Positions 24,067 through 33,474 of a DNA stretch of 64,000 nucleotides are shown piece after piece (the first letter of the stretch is position 1; each line of letters starts with the position of its first letter). Both the position numbers and the translations under genes were made by a program. Source of the DNA: LMUY01 sp964244655 (GTDB lineage: Bacteria > Pseudomonadota > Alphaproteobacteria > Acetobacterales > Acetobacteraceae); assembly GCA_964244655.1 (NCBI GenBank), contig CAXTJU010000009.1, positions 1-64,000 on the forward strand. Direction: 5' to 3'. The notes below the pieces were generated by a model. That model was not told the DNA's origin. It saw only the letters and a list, made by a program, of their open reading frames with translations, and did not search any database.

Positions 24067-25209
24067 ATGGACCGCACCTTCCCGCTGACCCGCGCCGCCG
24101 GGCTCGACCACCTCGCCGCCGTCATCCCCCACATGGGCCGCGCCTACGCGGCCGGGCGCAACGCCGACCACGGGCCGGACGGGCCGACCGCCACATCCGC
24201 CCTGTCCCCCTACCTGCGCCGCCGCCTGGTCACGGAGCGCGAGGTGGTCGAGGCCGCTCTCGCCGCCCACGGACCCGGCGCTGCGGAAAAGTTCGTCCAG
24301 GAAGTGTTCTGGCGCAGCTACTTCAAGGGCCACCTGGAGACCCGCCCCGGCATCTGGACGGATTACCGCAGCCTGGTGGAGCAGGGCCGCAACCAGCTGG
24401 CCACCGCTTCCGGCCTGCGCCGGGTGTTCGAGGACGCCGTGGCCGGCCGCACCGGCATCGAGTGTTTCGACGACTGGGCGCAGGAGCTGGTCGAGACCAA
24501 CTGGCTGCACAACCACGTCCGCATGTGGTTCGCCTCCATCTGGATCTTTACCCTGCGCCTGCCCTGGGCGCTGGGCGCTGATTTCTTCCTGCGCCACCTG
24601 ATCGATGGCGACCCGGCGAGCAACACCCTGTCCTGGCGCTGGATCGCCGGGCTGCACACCCGCGGCAAGCCCTACGCCGCCCGCGCCGACAACATCGACC
24701 GCTACACCGGCGGCCGCTACCACCCTACCGGCCTGGACGAGGACCCGGTGGCGCTGGAGGAGGCCGACGGCCCCGCCCCCACGCCCCTGCCGCGCCCCGA
24801 GGCGCTGCCGGCGGGCGAGGTGGCGCTGTTGCTACACCTGGACGACCTCTGCCCGGAAAGCCTGCCGCTGGGTGCTGCGCGGGTGACGCGCATCGGCGGC
24901 CTGGTGGCGCACGCGCCCGACGCGGTGGAGCGGGTGCGCCGGGCCGATGCCGAGGCGATGGCGGACGCGCTGGCCCGCGCCTCGGCGCATTTCGGCTGCG
25001 CTGCCGCGCCGGTGTCGGACGGCTGGGCCGGCGGCCTGCCCGTCGTGGCGGCCTGGGCGCCGGTCGGCCCCACCGCGGACGTGCTGCCGCCCTGCACGCG
25101 CGTTCGGCGCGAGTGGGACAGCGCCGCCTGGCCGCGTGGGACGCGCGGCTACTTCCAGGTCAAGGCGGCAATCCCGCGCATCCTGGAAGCGGAGGGCATC
25201 CGGGCCTGA
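24067..25209 (+). CDS. Photolyase/cryptochrome-type FAD-binding domain protein without antenna domain
   Basis: Protein of 380 aa that begins directly with the helical FAD-binding domain of the photolyase/cryptochrome superfamily. Visible are SALSPYLRRRLVTEREVV, KFVQEVFWRSYFKGHLE, TGIECFDDWAQELVETNWLH, NHVRMWFASIWIFTL and SNTLSWRWIAGLHTRGKPYA. The normal N-terminal alpha/beta (antenna cofactor) domain is missing. Instead there is a C-terminal extension (about 245-380) with no motif I recognise (EVALLLHLDDLCPESLPLG). DNA repair activity is uncertain. The start ATG at 24067 is 32 bases after the GNAT stop. Confidence 0.82.
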   Translation: MDRTFPLTRAAGLDHLAAVIPHMGRAYAAGRNADHGPDGPTATSALSPYLRRRLVTEREVVEAALAAHGPGAAEKFVQEVFWRSYFKGHLETRPGIWTDYRSLVEQGRNQLATASGLRRVFEDAVAGRTGIECFDDWAQELVETNWLHNHVRMWFASIWIFTLRLPWALGADFFLRHLIDGDPASNTLSWRWIAGLHTRGKPYAARADNIDRYTGGRYHPTGLDEDPVALEEADGPAPTPLPRPEALPAGEVALLLHLDDLCPESLPLGAARVTRIGGLVAHAPDAVERVRRADAEAMADALARASAHFGCAAAPVSDGWAGGLPVVAAWAPVGPTADVLPPCTRVRREWDSAAWPRGTRGYFQVKAAIPRILEAEGIRA

Positions 25210-25411
25210 CGAGCAACGATCCGTCATCACCAAACGGGATGATGGCTTCCGACAACATCGGGCACGCGCCACTTCATCAAGTTTCCGTGTTGTCTGACGA
25301 CCTGGGTTGTTACATACCTCTGTAGTAAGTTAACGTTGCTTGTAACGCTATGGAGGAAACATCCTTCAGAGGTGTCAAGTCACAATAATCAATAATAAAA
25401 TGAGGAACGTC
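25210..25411 (+). other. AT-rich leader before the glutaminase-like gene
   Basis: About 200 bases with base composition much lower in GC than the surroundings, especially from 25300 on (several TTAA, AATAA and TTGTTAC stretches). No ORF is convincing. It must hold the promoter of the downstream gene, but I could not pick -35/-10 boxes with confidence. The base composition suggests transferred DNA. Confidence 0.5.
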
Positions 25412-27622
25412 ATGCATAAACAGCGTCGCCTGCTGACTTCCAGTATTGTGGCTATGCTTGTATTCTATGGCCAGACCGCAAGCGCGCAGACGTTCACCCC
25501 GATCAAGCCGCCGGCCGCGCCGCTCATCACCCGCGCTCCTTACCTGAACACCTGGCTGCGCAACTCGACCGGCGTCGCGCCCGGAACCTGGCCGCAACAT
25601 TGGGATGGCAACGTCAAGGCGATCACCGGCATCGCCTACATCGACGCCAAGCCTTACCTGTTCCTGGGCGCGCCGAGCGTCGCCGGCCTTTCACAGTCGA
25701 TGGCGCAAACGTCGCTGCAAACCACGGCGACGCAGTCGATCTTCACCTTCAACGCCGGGGGCGTGAACCTGACGGTGGATTTCCTTTCACCGGTGGAGGC
25801 CAAGGATCTCCGGCGCCTTAGCATGCCGCTTGCCGACATCATCGCCACCGCGCAGAGCAGCGACGGAAACAGCCACACGGTCAGCGTCTATTTCGACATC
25901 AGCGGCGAGTGGGCCAGCGGCTTGACTGGCGGCAACCAGCCAGCAGCCCTGATCCAATGGGCGCCCGAGACGATCAACCGCAATGCGGACGGCACCAACA
26001 AGAAGGGCACGCTCTCGGCTTGGACGGTGACGCCCACGTCGCCGATGGTACTCACCCAGTCCAACGACTTTGCCGACTGGGGCACCGTGCTGTGGACGAC
26101 CGCCACCTCCCAGGCGCTGACCACGCAATCCGGCGCTGACGCCGCGGTGCGCGCCCAGTTCGTCAGCTCCGGCGTGCTCGCCGGCACCAACGACACCAAC
26201 CAGCCGCGCGCGATCAACAATGCCTATCCGGTGTTCGCCTTCGCCAATGCATTCGGCACCGTCGGCACGGCGCCGACCGCGCCGTTCACGCTCCTGCTCG
26301 GACGGGTGCGTGACCCGGCGATCAACTATGTCGGCAGCAGCCTGCATTCGCTGTGGACTCATTACTGGCCATCTTACGAAGCCATGCTCGCCTTCGCCTA
26401 CAATGACGCTCCCGCGGCCGTCACGCGCGCGAACGACATGGACGGCGCCATCGCCAGTGCCGCAACGGCGCTCGGAGGGCAGCAATATGCCGCCCTCACC
26501 GCAGTGACGTTGCGGCAAGCCTTCGCCGCCACTGAGCTGACCAACGGCACGGTGGACTCCTACACCAACATCGCGGGCGATCCTTTCCTGTTCCTGGAGG
26601 AGATCAGCAGCGACGACAACGTCTCCACGGTGGACGTGATGTATCCCTCGATGCCGGCCTTTCTTTACACCAATCCCGAACTCGTCCGTTACCTGCTGGC
26701 CCCGGTCATCAGCTATTCCGAGTCGGGACAGTGGCCGGAGCAGTTCGCGCCGCATGACTTAGGGGCCACCTACCCGAACGCCACCGGGCACAACGACGGC
26801 GGCGGCGAGAACATGCCGGTGGAAGAAACCGCCAACATGCTGATCATGGCCGATGCCTACATGCAGCATGTGCCGAAGGCGGAAGCCACCGTCTATGCCG
26901 ATGCGCATTATGCCCTATTCAGGCAATGGGTCACCTACCTGCTGACGGTGCCGGCGGGCGTTCCCTATTCCAACGCGGTCGATCCGCAGTTCCAGAACCA
27001 GACCGACGACTTCACCGGTCCCATCGCACACAGCGTCAACCTGGCGCTCAAAGGCATCCTTGCCGTTGGCGCGATGGCGCAGATCTCCCATGTCGCCGGA
27101 GACGCCAAGGACGCAGTTTATTACCGCAATCAGGCGGAGTTGGCGATAAGCACCTGGGCCCAGCTTTCGCAGAATAGCAACAACACTCATCTGCTGCTGC
27201 AATACCGGGAGGCCGCCAACGCTTACAGCCCCGATACCAGCAGTGAGCCGGACAGCTACTACAGCCTCAAGTACAACGCATATCCCGACAAGCTACTTGG
27301 GCTAAACCTAATTCCACCGAGCATCCTGGCCGAGGAGGCCGCCTTCTACAAGCTGCAGGAAACCCCAACCGGCATTCCGCTCGATCCGCGCCATACCTAC
27401 ACGAAAGCGGACTGGGAACTATGGACCGCGGCGGCAAGCAACGACCCCGCGCTTGTCCAAAGCATCATCGGCGAGGTGTATAATTACGCGAACACGACCG
27501 CGGCCGCCACCGCCTTCCCCGACTTGTATGATACGGTCAGTGGGTCCACCACCTTTACTGCCCGCCCGGTCGTGGGCGGTGCGTTTGCTCCGCTCACCCT
27601 GACGCTTGCTCCCGGGAAGTAG
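25412..27622 (+). CDS. Secreted glutaminase A (GtaA)-like protein, DUF5127/DUF4965/DUF1793 architecture
   Basis: Protein of 736 aa resembling fungal-type glutaminase GtaA. Signal peptide RRLLTSSIVAMLVFYGQTASA, mature start QTFTPIKPPAAPLITRAPYL. The strongest family segment is NATGHNDGGGENMPVEETAN then MLIMADAYM (about residues 456-485). The later SLKYNAYPDKLLGLNLIP and YTKADWELWTAA are also typical. ATG at 25412 is chosen because TGAGGAA precedes it; the ATG at 25400 has no such site. The gene is less GC-rich than its neighbours. It probably releases ammonia and glutamate from extracellular glutamine, though glycosidase-like alternatives in this fold exist. Confidence 0.82.
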   Translation: MHKQRRLLTSSIVAMLVFYGQTASAQTFTPIKPPAAPLITRAPYLNTWLRNSTGVAPGTWPQHWDGNVKAITGIAYIDAKPYLFLGAPSVAGLSQSMAQTSLQTTATQSIFTFNAGGVNLTVDFLSPVEAKDLRRLSMPLADIIATAQSSDGNSHTVSVYFDISGEWASGLTGGNQPAALIQWAPETINRNADGTNKKGTLSAWTVTPTSPMVLTQSNDFADWGTVLWTTATSQALTTQSGADAAVRAQFVSSGVLAGTNDTNQPRAINNAYPVFAFANAFGTVGTAPTAPFTLLLGRVRDPAINYVGSSLHSLWTHYWPSYEAMLAFAYNDAPAAVTRANDMDGAIASAATALGGQQYAALTAVTLRQAFAATELTNGTVDSYTNIAGDPFLFLEEISSDDNVSTVDVMYPSMPAFLYTNPELVRYLLAPVISYSESGQWPEQFAPHDLGATYPNATGHNDGGGENMPVEETANMLIMADAYMQHVPKAEATVYADAHYALFRQWVTYLLTVPAGVPYSNAVDPQFQNQTDDFTGPIAHSVNLALKGILAVGAMAQISHVAGDAKDAVYYRNQAELAISTWAQLSQNSNNTHLLLQYREAANAYSPDTSSEPDSYYSLKYNAYPDKLLGLNLIPPSILAEEAAFYKLQETPTGIPLDPRHTYTKADWELWTAAASNDPALVQSIIGEVYNYANTTAAATAFPDLYDTVSGSTTFTARPVVGGAFAPLTLTLAPGK

Positions 27623-27627
27623 CACCC

Positions 27628-27646
27628 GGGCAACGGTCGGTTGCCC
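27628..27646. terminator. Hairpin between convergent genes
   Basis: GGGCAAC-GGTCG-GTTGCCC, a perfect 7-base stem with a 5-base loop, starts 6 bases after the glutaminase-like stop and lies 28 bases from the end of the convergent membrane protein gene. No U-tract follows. It fits a bidirectional terminator. Confidence 0.5.
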
Positions 27647-27673
27647 TGGCGGAAGCCTTGCGTCATGGCTGCG

Positions 27674-29720
27674 TCACTGCGCCGGGTCGAACCGGATGCT
27701 GTCCACGAACAGGCCGAGGTGGCGTGGGTCGTGCACGGGGCCGCGATCCATCGGCCGGGTCGGATGGCCGATATGGAATTGCAACACCGTGGTTCCCGCC
27801 GGGATGACAACTTGAGCCGTGGTCTGCTCCAGGTCCGGCAGGCTCCATTCGGCGACCAGCTGCCCATCCGCAAAAACCTGCACCGGCTGTGCAACGCCCT
27901 TAGCCGGCCCCAGCCCGGTGAGATGCACGGTGGCCCGGCTGCGAGCCGCCGGGTCCGTCAGGCGGAAGCGCAGGGCGGCGTCGCTGCTGAGGCTCCAGGC
28001 GCCGATGGCCGCATCGTTCCCCCAGCCTTCGCCGAGCCCTGCCTCAAACGCCGCCATGCCGCGCCGCAGCCATTCCCCGCTTGGCCAGCTGGGGCTGGCG
28101 TCCGCAACGCGGGCCGACGCGGCCGGCGGGTCCTGCGAGCAGAGCACGGTGGAGGCCACCATCCAGCAATCGCGGTCGGCATCTGGCATGAAGTAACGCT
28201 CGGCCAGGCGCGCCGGCGGCATGACGATGCGCAGCTTACCCGGTTGCCAAGGCGCTGCCAGCACCGCCTGCGGGTCGCAGGCCTGAGCCGGGCCGGGCCG
28301 GGCGCTGTACATCGTGTTGGTGCTCATCAGCGTCTGCGACCCGAGCAGCAGGAGCTGCATGAAGGCCGGGCTGCGCACGGTGTCCGCGCCGCACGCGTAG
28401 GTCGGCCAGAAGGTGAGACGCTGGTGCCGCGCGAACACGGCCGCCAGGGCCGGCTCGTCGAACGACCAGGCCACGGTGCCGTGGGCGGCCGCACGGTCTT
28501 CCGCCCGAATCTGCTGCGTGTCGATGAGCTGGAGCGCCACGGCCGCCGCCAGCAGCGCCGCCCCGGCGCGGCCGGGCCAGGCGCGCCCGATGGCCACGAC
28601 GCTGCCGATGAGCAGCGCATAGGATACCGGCCAGAAGAAGCGCCCGGTCGCGCGGAACTGCAGCATGAAGCTTGGAAAATCCTTCATGTGGCCGATGCGG
28701 TGCGGCCCGGCGTAGATCGTCCCGGACAGTGAGAACGCGAACAGCGCCGCGAGCACGATCAATAGTCCGAAATGCCCCCCCCCGCGGCAGGCCCTCGCGC
28801 GCGAGGGCCACGCCCGCTGCCAGCGCCAGCAGCAGCACGCCGGCACCGAGATACTGGTAGCCCTCGAAGGCCTGCCCGCCGGTCGGGTCGGCGAGGCTGA
28901 ACGGCAGCGCCGCGCGCGGCCCCGGGATCAGCGGCGCGAGCAGGTTCATGGAATACACGCCGAAGCCGCCCGCCGGCTCCGCGCCGCCATAGCCGAGCAG
29001 CGCCGCGCCGCCGGCCGTGAGCCCAAGCCCGGCCACGATCCAGGCCGTGCAAGGCAGCCATCGCCGGTCCCGCCGCAGCGCCAGGATCAACGGCGCGGCG
29101 ATGAGCAGTGCTGCGGCCATGGCGAGCAGGTAGGGATGCACCAGCAGCGCCGCCGCGAGCAGCAGGGCCGCCGCCATGCCGTGCCGCGCCCGGAACCCGG
29201 CGCCGATCCGGAAATGCAGCCCGAGCGCCGCGAGCAGGATCGCGTGGGTGCAGAGCGACATCTGCCCATATCGCGCCAGCAGGCTCGGCATGCTGAGCGA
29301 CAGCAGCGCCACGGCGAGGCCGGGCCACCACCGCCGTTCCCCCGCGCCGCGCAGCGCGTACACGGCGGCCACGGGCTGCAACGCCCAGGCGAGCGCGATC
29401 CAGCCTTGCTGCACGAAGAAACCGGCCGGCAACAGCGATCGCAGCAGCTTGAGCGGCAGCAGCGCCAAGGGAATGCTGTCCGTGAAGGCGACGCCCACCC
29501 CGCGGGGCGCCGCCAGGCCCGCGACGTGCAGCGGCGGCCAGTGCCAGGGCTCGCCGAGGAAATAGCGCTGGCCGATCACCGACTGCGCCGGGTCGCCGTC
29601 GAAGGCGGCGCTGAGGGGATGGGGCGGCATGATCCCCTCGAGCGGCAGCAGCCACGCCACGAAGGCGATGCCGACCGTCAAGGCGCAAAGGGCGGACAGG
29701 ATGGGCGAAATCGGCCTCAA
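27674..29720 (-). pseudogene. Polytopic membrane protein (DUF6311-like), frameshifted at a G9 tract
   Basis: Two frames together form one protein of about 681 aa. The first part starts at TTG 29720 (AGGAGG 5 bases upstream) and has about nine hydrophobic helices (SPILSALCALTVGIAFVAWL, GEPWHWPPLHVAGLAAPRGV). The second continues from about 28780 with FGLLIVLAALFAFSLSGTIY, then a soluble C-terminal domain ending in a beta-rich region (HLTGLGPAKGVAQPVQVFAD). They are split at nine consecutive C on the plus strand (28776-28784). Eight would restore one frame (LPRGGHFGLL). This is either a sequencing or true indel, or phase variation. It resembles membrane proteins for envelope glycan assembly and follows a GT87 gene. 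No function is proven. Confidence 0.8.
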
Positions 29721-29755
29721 GCGCCCCTCCTTGCGCCGCGAAGCGGGCGGGCGCG

Positions 29756-30979
29756 TCAAGCCTCGGTCAGCACTGGCCCTCCGATCGGTGTCGCATCCTG
29801 GCGCGGCAGCGGCAAGCGGCCCAGGCGCAGGTTGGCCAGCGTGAAGGCGATCAGCACCCCGCAGCACGGCACGCCCACCGGCACATGGAAGGCGAGCGGC
29901 ACCACCGGAGCCAGGCCCAGCGCGAAGAAGGCCGCTGCCTGCCATCTGGAGCATGGCCCCTGGCGCATGAACCGCCCGAGGAACGCCAGGGCGACCCCGA
30001 GCAGCGTCAGGTCCCACAGCAGCAGGTAGGGCGAGGCAAGCGCAGTCCCGATGGCCACGCAGGCGGCGCGAAGCTCGGGAGGCGCTGGCCGCAGGCACAG
30101 GAGAACAACGGCGCCCGCCGCGGCGAGCGCGAGGCTTCCCTGCGCGGCGATGGCTGTGCCGTGCGGAAGACCAAGGCGGCGCAGAAGGCCGTACAGGCTT
30201 TCCAAGGTCCACCAGGGAACCAGCTGGCCGTTCGCCAGCGCATCGCCGTTTGCGGAAAGCGACAGGGCGAAAGCGGTCCAGGCGTCGGCGCCGTAAAGCC
30301 ACGCCGATGCCGCCGTGGTCGCGAGAACCGTCAGCCCCGCTGCCAGCAAGGCTCGCCAGTTTCGCGTCGCGAGCAGCATCAACGGCAGCAGCAAGGCAAG
30401 CTGCGGCTTGCAGGCGAGCAGCCCGGCCAGCATCCCGGCGATGCCCGGCCGCCGGTCCGCCAGCAGCAGCGCACCGCCCAGCAGGCTGGCGTTGAGGAAG
30501 CCGGTCTGCCCCATGATCGCCTCGCACAGCGTGAGCGGGCACGCCAGCGCGGCCAGCGCGGCCAGCGGCCCGGCGATCGCCCCGAGCACGCCGGCGAACA
30601 GGGCCAGCGTTGCCAATGACCAGACCAGGTGCGCCGCCGTCATCGGCAGGGCGGCAAGCGGTTGGAACAGCAGCAGCAGGCTCGGCGGATACAGCCATGG
30701 AAGGTAATGCGCCCCGCCATGGCCGGTCACGGGGCCGATCAGGGGTGCCAACGTCGGCCAATCATAGAGCTGGGCGGCCGAGTGGCCAGACAGGCTGCGG
30801 CCCACGACGTAGAAGCACGTGAAGTCGCTGTCGCCGCCCGTGCGTCCAAAGGCGCCGTGCGTCGCCAGCGAGGCAAAGACGAAGGCCTGCAACAGAGCGC
30901 AGGCCGCGAGCAGCCCGAGGACGGCCCTGCTTCCGGCCGCCCGCCTGACGCCCCGGACTGCCATGCTGCCTGCCTGCAT
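29756..30979 (-). CDS. GT87-family (DUF2029) polyprenyl-phosphate-dependent mannosyl/glycosyltransferase-like membrane protein
   Basis: Protein of 407 aa with about ten transmembrane helices. The segment DSDFTCFYVVGRSLSGHSAA, then QLYDWPTLAPL early on, and YLPWLYPPSLLLLFQPLA are typical of the GT-C family GT87, where the Asp in the first loop is catalytic. Later KPQLALLLPLMLL fits the family too. It sits 36 bases upstream of the frameshifted membrane protein on the same strand, suggesting an envelope glycan pair. ATG at 30979 is used; ATG at 30964 is equally possible. Confidence 0.78.
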   Translation of the reverse strand: MQAGSMAVRGVRRAAGSRAVLGLLAACALLQAFVFASLATHGAFGRTGGDSDFTCFYVVGRSLSGHSAAQLYDWPTLAPLIGPVTGHGGAHYLPWLYPPSLLLLFQPLAALPMTAAHLVWSLATLALFAGVLGAIAGPLAALAALACPLTLCEAIMGQTGFLNASLLGGALLLADRRPGIAGMLAGLLACKPQLALLLPLMLLATRNWRALLAAGLTVLATTAASAWLYGADAWTAFALSLSANGDALANGQLVPWWTLESLYGLLRRLGLPHGTAIAAQGSLALAAAGAVVLLCLRPAPPELRAACVAIGTALASPYLLLWDLTLLGVALAFLGRFMRQGPCSRWQAAAFFALGLAPVVPLAFHVPVGVPCCGVLIAFTLANLRLGRLPLPRQDATPIGGPVLTEA

Positions 30980-31124
30980 GGCGGCAGGCTAACCGGCAAA
31001 CCTCAACAAAGCGCTTACCCCGGCGGCAGGGCCCGGCCGATGACCAGGACCGGATGCACCGCCCCCACGTCCGGGGTCGCCTTGGGCGCCACCGCGGCGA
31101 GCGGCTGCACCGGCTGGAGATCAC

Positions 31125-31745
31125 TCAACGCGGGAGCGGCGGCGCAGCCAGCGTCTTGCCAGCCTCGGCAGGCGGCTGCACCTGGGCCACGTTCAGCGTC
31201 ATGGACACCAGGTCGTAATAGCCCAGCACCCCGATCAGGTCCGTGATGCCTTGCTCGCCGAACCGGGCCAGCGCGTCCCGGTACACCGCGTCGCTGACCT
31301 GGTGCTGCCGGTGCAGCTGGGTGGCGAAGTCGTACACGGTCGCCTCGTCCGGGGTCATCCCGCCGGGCCGCCGTCCCTCTTGCAGGTCGGCGATCACCGG
31401 GGCTTCCAGCCCCGCCTTGATGGCCAGCGAATAATGCAGATACCACTCGACCCCGGCTCCCCACTCCGCCCCGGTGATGAGGATGGCGAACTCATTCAGC
31501 TTGTGCGGCAAGGTCGTGTTGAACCGCAGGTACTCGCCGACCCGCTGCAGCCGCTCGCCGAGGTCCGGGCTGCGCAGCCAGACGTTGAACGGCCCCTCGA
31601 TCGAGTGGCGCGGGCCGGCCATGAGGGCGTCGTACAGGGCCTGCTGCGGCGGCGTCATGGCCGCCGGGTCGAGCGGGGGGAAACGGTTCTGCGCCAGGGC
31701 GGCCGGGCCGAGCAGCAAGCAGGCGGCGATCAGGACATGGCGCAC
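31125..31745 (-). CDS. Carboxymuconolactone decarboxylase family protein with signal peptide
   Basis: Protein of 206 aa. Signal peptide MRHVLIAACLLLGPAALAQ, then a CMD/AhpD-like helical domain. It includes FNVWLRSPDLGERLQRVGEY, LPHKLNEFAILITGAEWGAG and VEWYLHYSLAIKAGLE. The AhpD Cys-x-x-Cys pair is absent; the equivalent site reads EWGAGVEWYLH. An AhpD-type peroxidase activity is therefore unlikely. A periplasmic location is inferred from the signal. The roughly 145 bases between this gene and the GT87 gene hold no convincing gene. Confidence 0.85.
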   Translation of the reverse strand: MRHVLIAACLLLGPAALAQNRFPPLDPAAMTPPQQALYDALMAGPRHSIEGPFNVWLRSPDLGERLQRVGEYLRFNTTLPHKLNEFAILITGAEWGAGVEWYLHYSLAIKAGLEAPVIADLQEGRRPGGMTPDEATVYDFATQLHRQHQVSDAVYRDALARFGEQGITDLIGVLGYYDLVSMTLNVAQVQPPAEAGKTLAAPPLPR

Positions 31746-31768
31746 AGCGTTCCCCTTGCCGGGATTGG

Positions 31769-33382
31769 TTAGGGCAAGCCTATCGTGGTTGCGGCCGCCG
31801 TCGCAATGGGGCGCAGGATGACCGCCTCGTCCGGCAGCAGCGTGAAGCCGTCCCGCATCGGCTCCCCCCTGCGTCCGGCCAGGCTGGACGCCAGGATCGT
31901 GCCCGGCCCCGCGTTCGGCCCGGCCGGGGCGTGCCCGGTGTTGGCCAGGATCACCAGGTCGCCCGCCGGGTGGCAGCGCCGGTAGCGCAGCACGTCGCCG
32001 TCCGCGGCCACGCCTTCGATTGACCCGGCGCTCAGCGCGGGATGCGCCCGGCGCAGCGCCAGCAGCTCGCGGTGCCAGTGCGCCATCGACCCGGCATCCT
32101 TGCGCTGCTCGGCCAGCGACGCGTCCCGGCCGAGCCGCAGCCAGGGCTTGCCGGTGGTGAAGCCGCCGCCGGGTCCGGGCTGCCAGGGGAAGGGGGTGCG
32201 CACCGGGTCCCGCCCCAGGCCGCGGCCGGGTTCGCGGCGCTCCGCCGGGTCCTGGATTTCGGCAGCGGGGATGGGCGTGTCCACCATGCCCAGCTCGTCG
32301 CCCATGTAGAGCGTGGGGGTGCCGCGCAGGGTCAGCAGCAGCAGCGCCGCAACTCGGGCCTGGGCGGCGCCGACCCGGCTGGCGATGCGGGGGCGGTCAT
32401 GGTTGCCGAGCACCCAGTTGGGCCAGCCGCCCGGCGGCAGGGCGGCTTCGTAGCGCAGCACCAGGTCGGCGATGGCGGACGCGGTCCATTCCGGCAGCTG
32501 CAGCAGGTGGAAGTTGAACGGCAGGTGCGCGCCGCGGCCGCCTTCGCCGTAATAGGCGACCAGGCGGTCGATCGGCAGGTAGATCTCGCCGATCAGCACG
32601 CGGTCGGCATACTCGTCCAGCACCGCGCGCAGGCCCGCCACCACCTGCTGCACCTCCGGCCGGTCGGCGCTGTACAGCGGCAGCAGGGCGTCGAACGGGC
32701 GGTCGCCGGAGGGGGCGGGGTTGGGCGGGTTGTCGCGGAACCCGGCGTCTTTGACCATCAGCCACATGACATCGACGCGGAAGCCGTCCACGCCGCGGTC
32801 CAGCCAGAAGCGCAGCACGTCGTGCATGGCGGCCTGCACGGCGGGGTTGCGCCAGTTCAGGTCGGGCTGCGCGGGCAGGAAGGAATGACAGTAGTATTGG
32901 CCCCCAGCGTCCTGCGTCCAGGCGGGGCCGCCAAAATGGCTGAGCCAGTTATTGGGCGGGCCGCCGTCCGGCGCTGCGTCCCGCCAGAGATACCAGTCCC
33001 GCTTCGGGCCGCCGGCGCGGCTGTCGGCGAACCACGGGTGCTGGTCCGAGGTGTGGTTCGGCACGTAGTCCAGGATAAGCTTGAGGCCGCGCGCGTGGGC
33101 GGCGGCGATCAGCGCGTCCATGTCGGCCAAGGTGCCGAACAGCGGGTGGATGCCGCAGTAGTCGCTGACGTCGTAGCCGAAATCGGCCATGGGCGAGGGG
33201 AACACTGGGGACAGCCACAACGCGTCCACGCCCAGCCAGGCGAGATGGTCGAGTCGGCGCAGGATGCCGGTGAGGTCCCCCACGCCGTCGCCGTCGGTGT
33301 CCTGGAACGAGCGGGGATAGACTTGATAGATGACGCCGGACTGCCACCACGCCAAGGTCATCAGGGTTTCCGCTCGGTTCAT
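31769..33382 (-). CDS. GH13 alpha-glucosidase / oligo-1,6-glucosidase
   Basis: Glycoside hydrolase of about 537 aa that hydrolyses alpha-glucosidic bonds in short oligosaccharides. It starts WWQSGVIYQVYPRSFQDTDG. The GH13 regions are DYVPNHTSDQHPWF (region I), GFRVDVMW with nucleophile Asp204, LIGEIYLP with acid Glu266 and LGNHDRPR with Asp329. DGDGVGDL near the N-terminus fits the calcium-binding loop of this group. There is no signal peptide, so it is cytoplasmic. ATG at 33382 is used; ATG at 33361 (MTLAWWQ) is an alternative. Confidence 0.92.
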   Translation of the reverse strand: MNRAETLMTLAWWQSGVIYQVYPRSFQDTDGDGVGDLTGILRRLDHLAWLGVDALWLSPVFPSPMADFGYDVSDYCGIHPLFGTLADMDALIAAAHARGLKLILDYVPNHTSDQHPWFADSRAGGPKRDWYLWRDAAPDGGPPNNWLSHFGGPAWTQDAGGQYYCHSFLPAQPDLNWRNPAVQAAMHDVLRFWLDRGVDGFRVDVMWLMVKDAGFRDNPPNPAPSGDRPFDALLPLYSADRPEVQQVVAGLRAVLDEYADRVLIGEIYLPIDRLVAYYGEGGRGAHLPFNFHLLQLPEWTASAIADLVLRYEAALPPGGWPNWVLGNHDRPRIASRVGAAQARVAALLLLTLRGTPTLYMGDELGMVDTPIPAAEIQDPAERREPGRGLGRDPVRTPFPWQPGPGGGFTTGKPWLRLGRDASLAEQRKDAGSMAHWHRELLALRRAHPALSAGSIEGVAADGDVLRYRRCHPAGDLVILANTGHAPAGPNAGPGTILASSLAGRRGEPMRDGFTLLPDEAVILRPIATAAATTIGLP

Positions 33383-33437
33383 CTCGCTTGGGGGAGGGCT
33401 CACGCACCCTATTCTTCGCGTGGCCTCCTCACCCCGG

Positions 33438-33460
33438 CCCTCTCCCGCAAGGGGAGAGGG
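33438..33460. repeat. Palindromic repeat, CCCTCTCCC...GGGAGAGGG type
   Basis: A perfect 9-base inverted repeat with a 5-base loop (GCAAG), embedded in CTCACCCCGGCCCTCTCCC, a sequence often seen between genes in many proteobacteria. It lies between the Mn-catalase end and the alpha-glucosidase start, on their common strand. A degraded copy is at 8499-8520. Confidence 0.75.
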
Positions 33461-33474
33461 AGAGGCGGGACGCC

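Noticed and set aside
25300..25400. Possible sigma-70 promoter (TTGTTA with a -10 box) before the glutaminase-like gene
   Set aside because: The best -10 candidate matches too few consensus bases to be listed.
28236..30761. Long 841-codon minus-strand frame
   Set aside because: Only the part from 29720 down to about 28776 is coding (first part of the split membrane protein); the rest is a shadow of the GT87 gene and the frame after the G tract.
31015..31124. Open frame after the carboxymuconolactone decarboxylase that could be a shifted C-terminus
   Set aside because: The gene already ends at a normal place for the family, and the extra frame has no recognisable motif.
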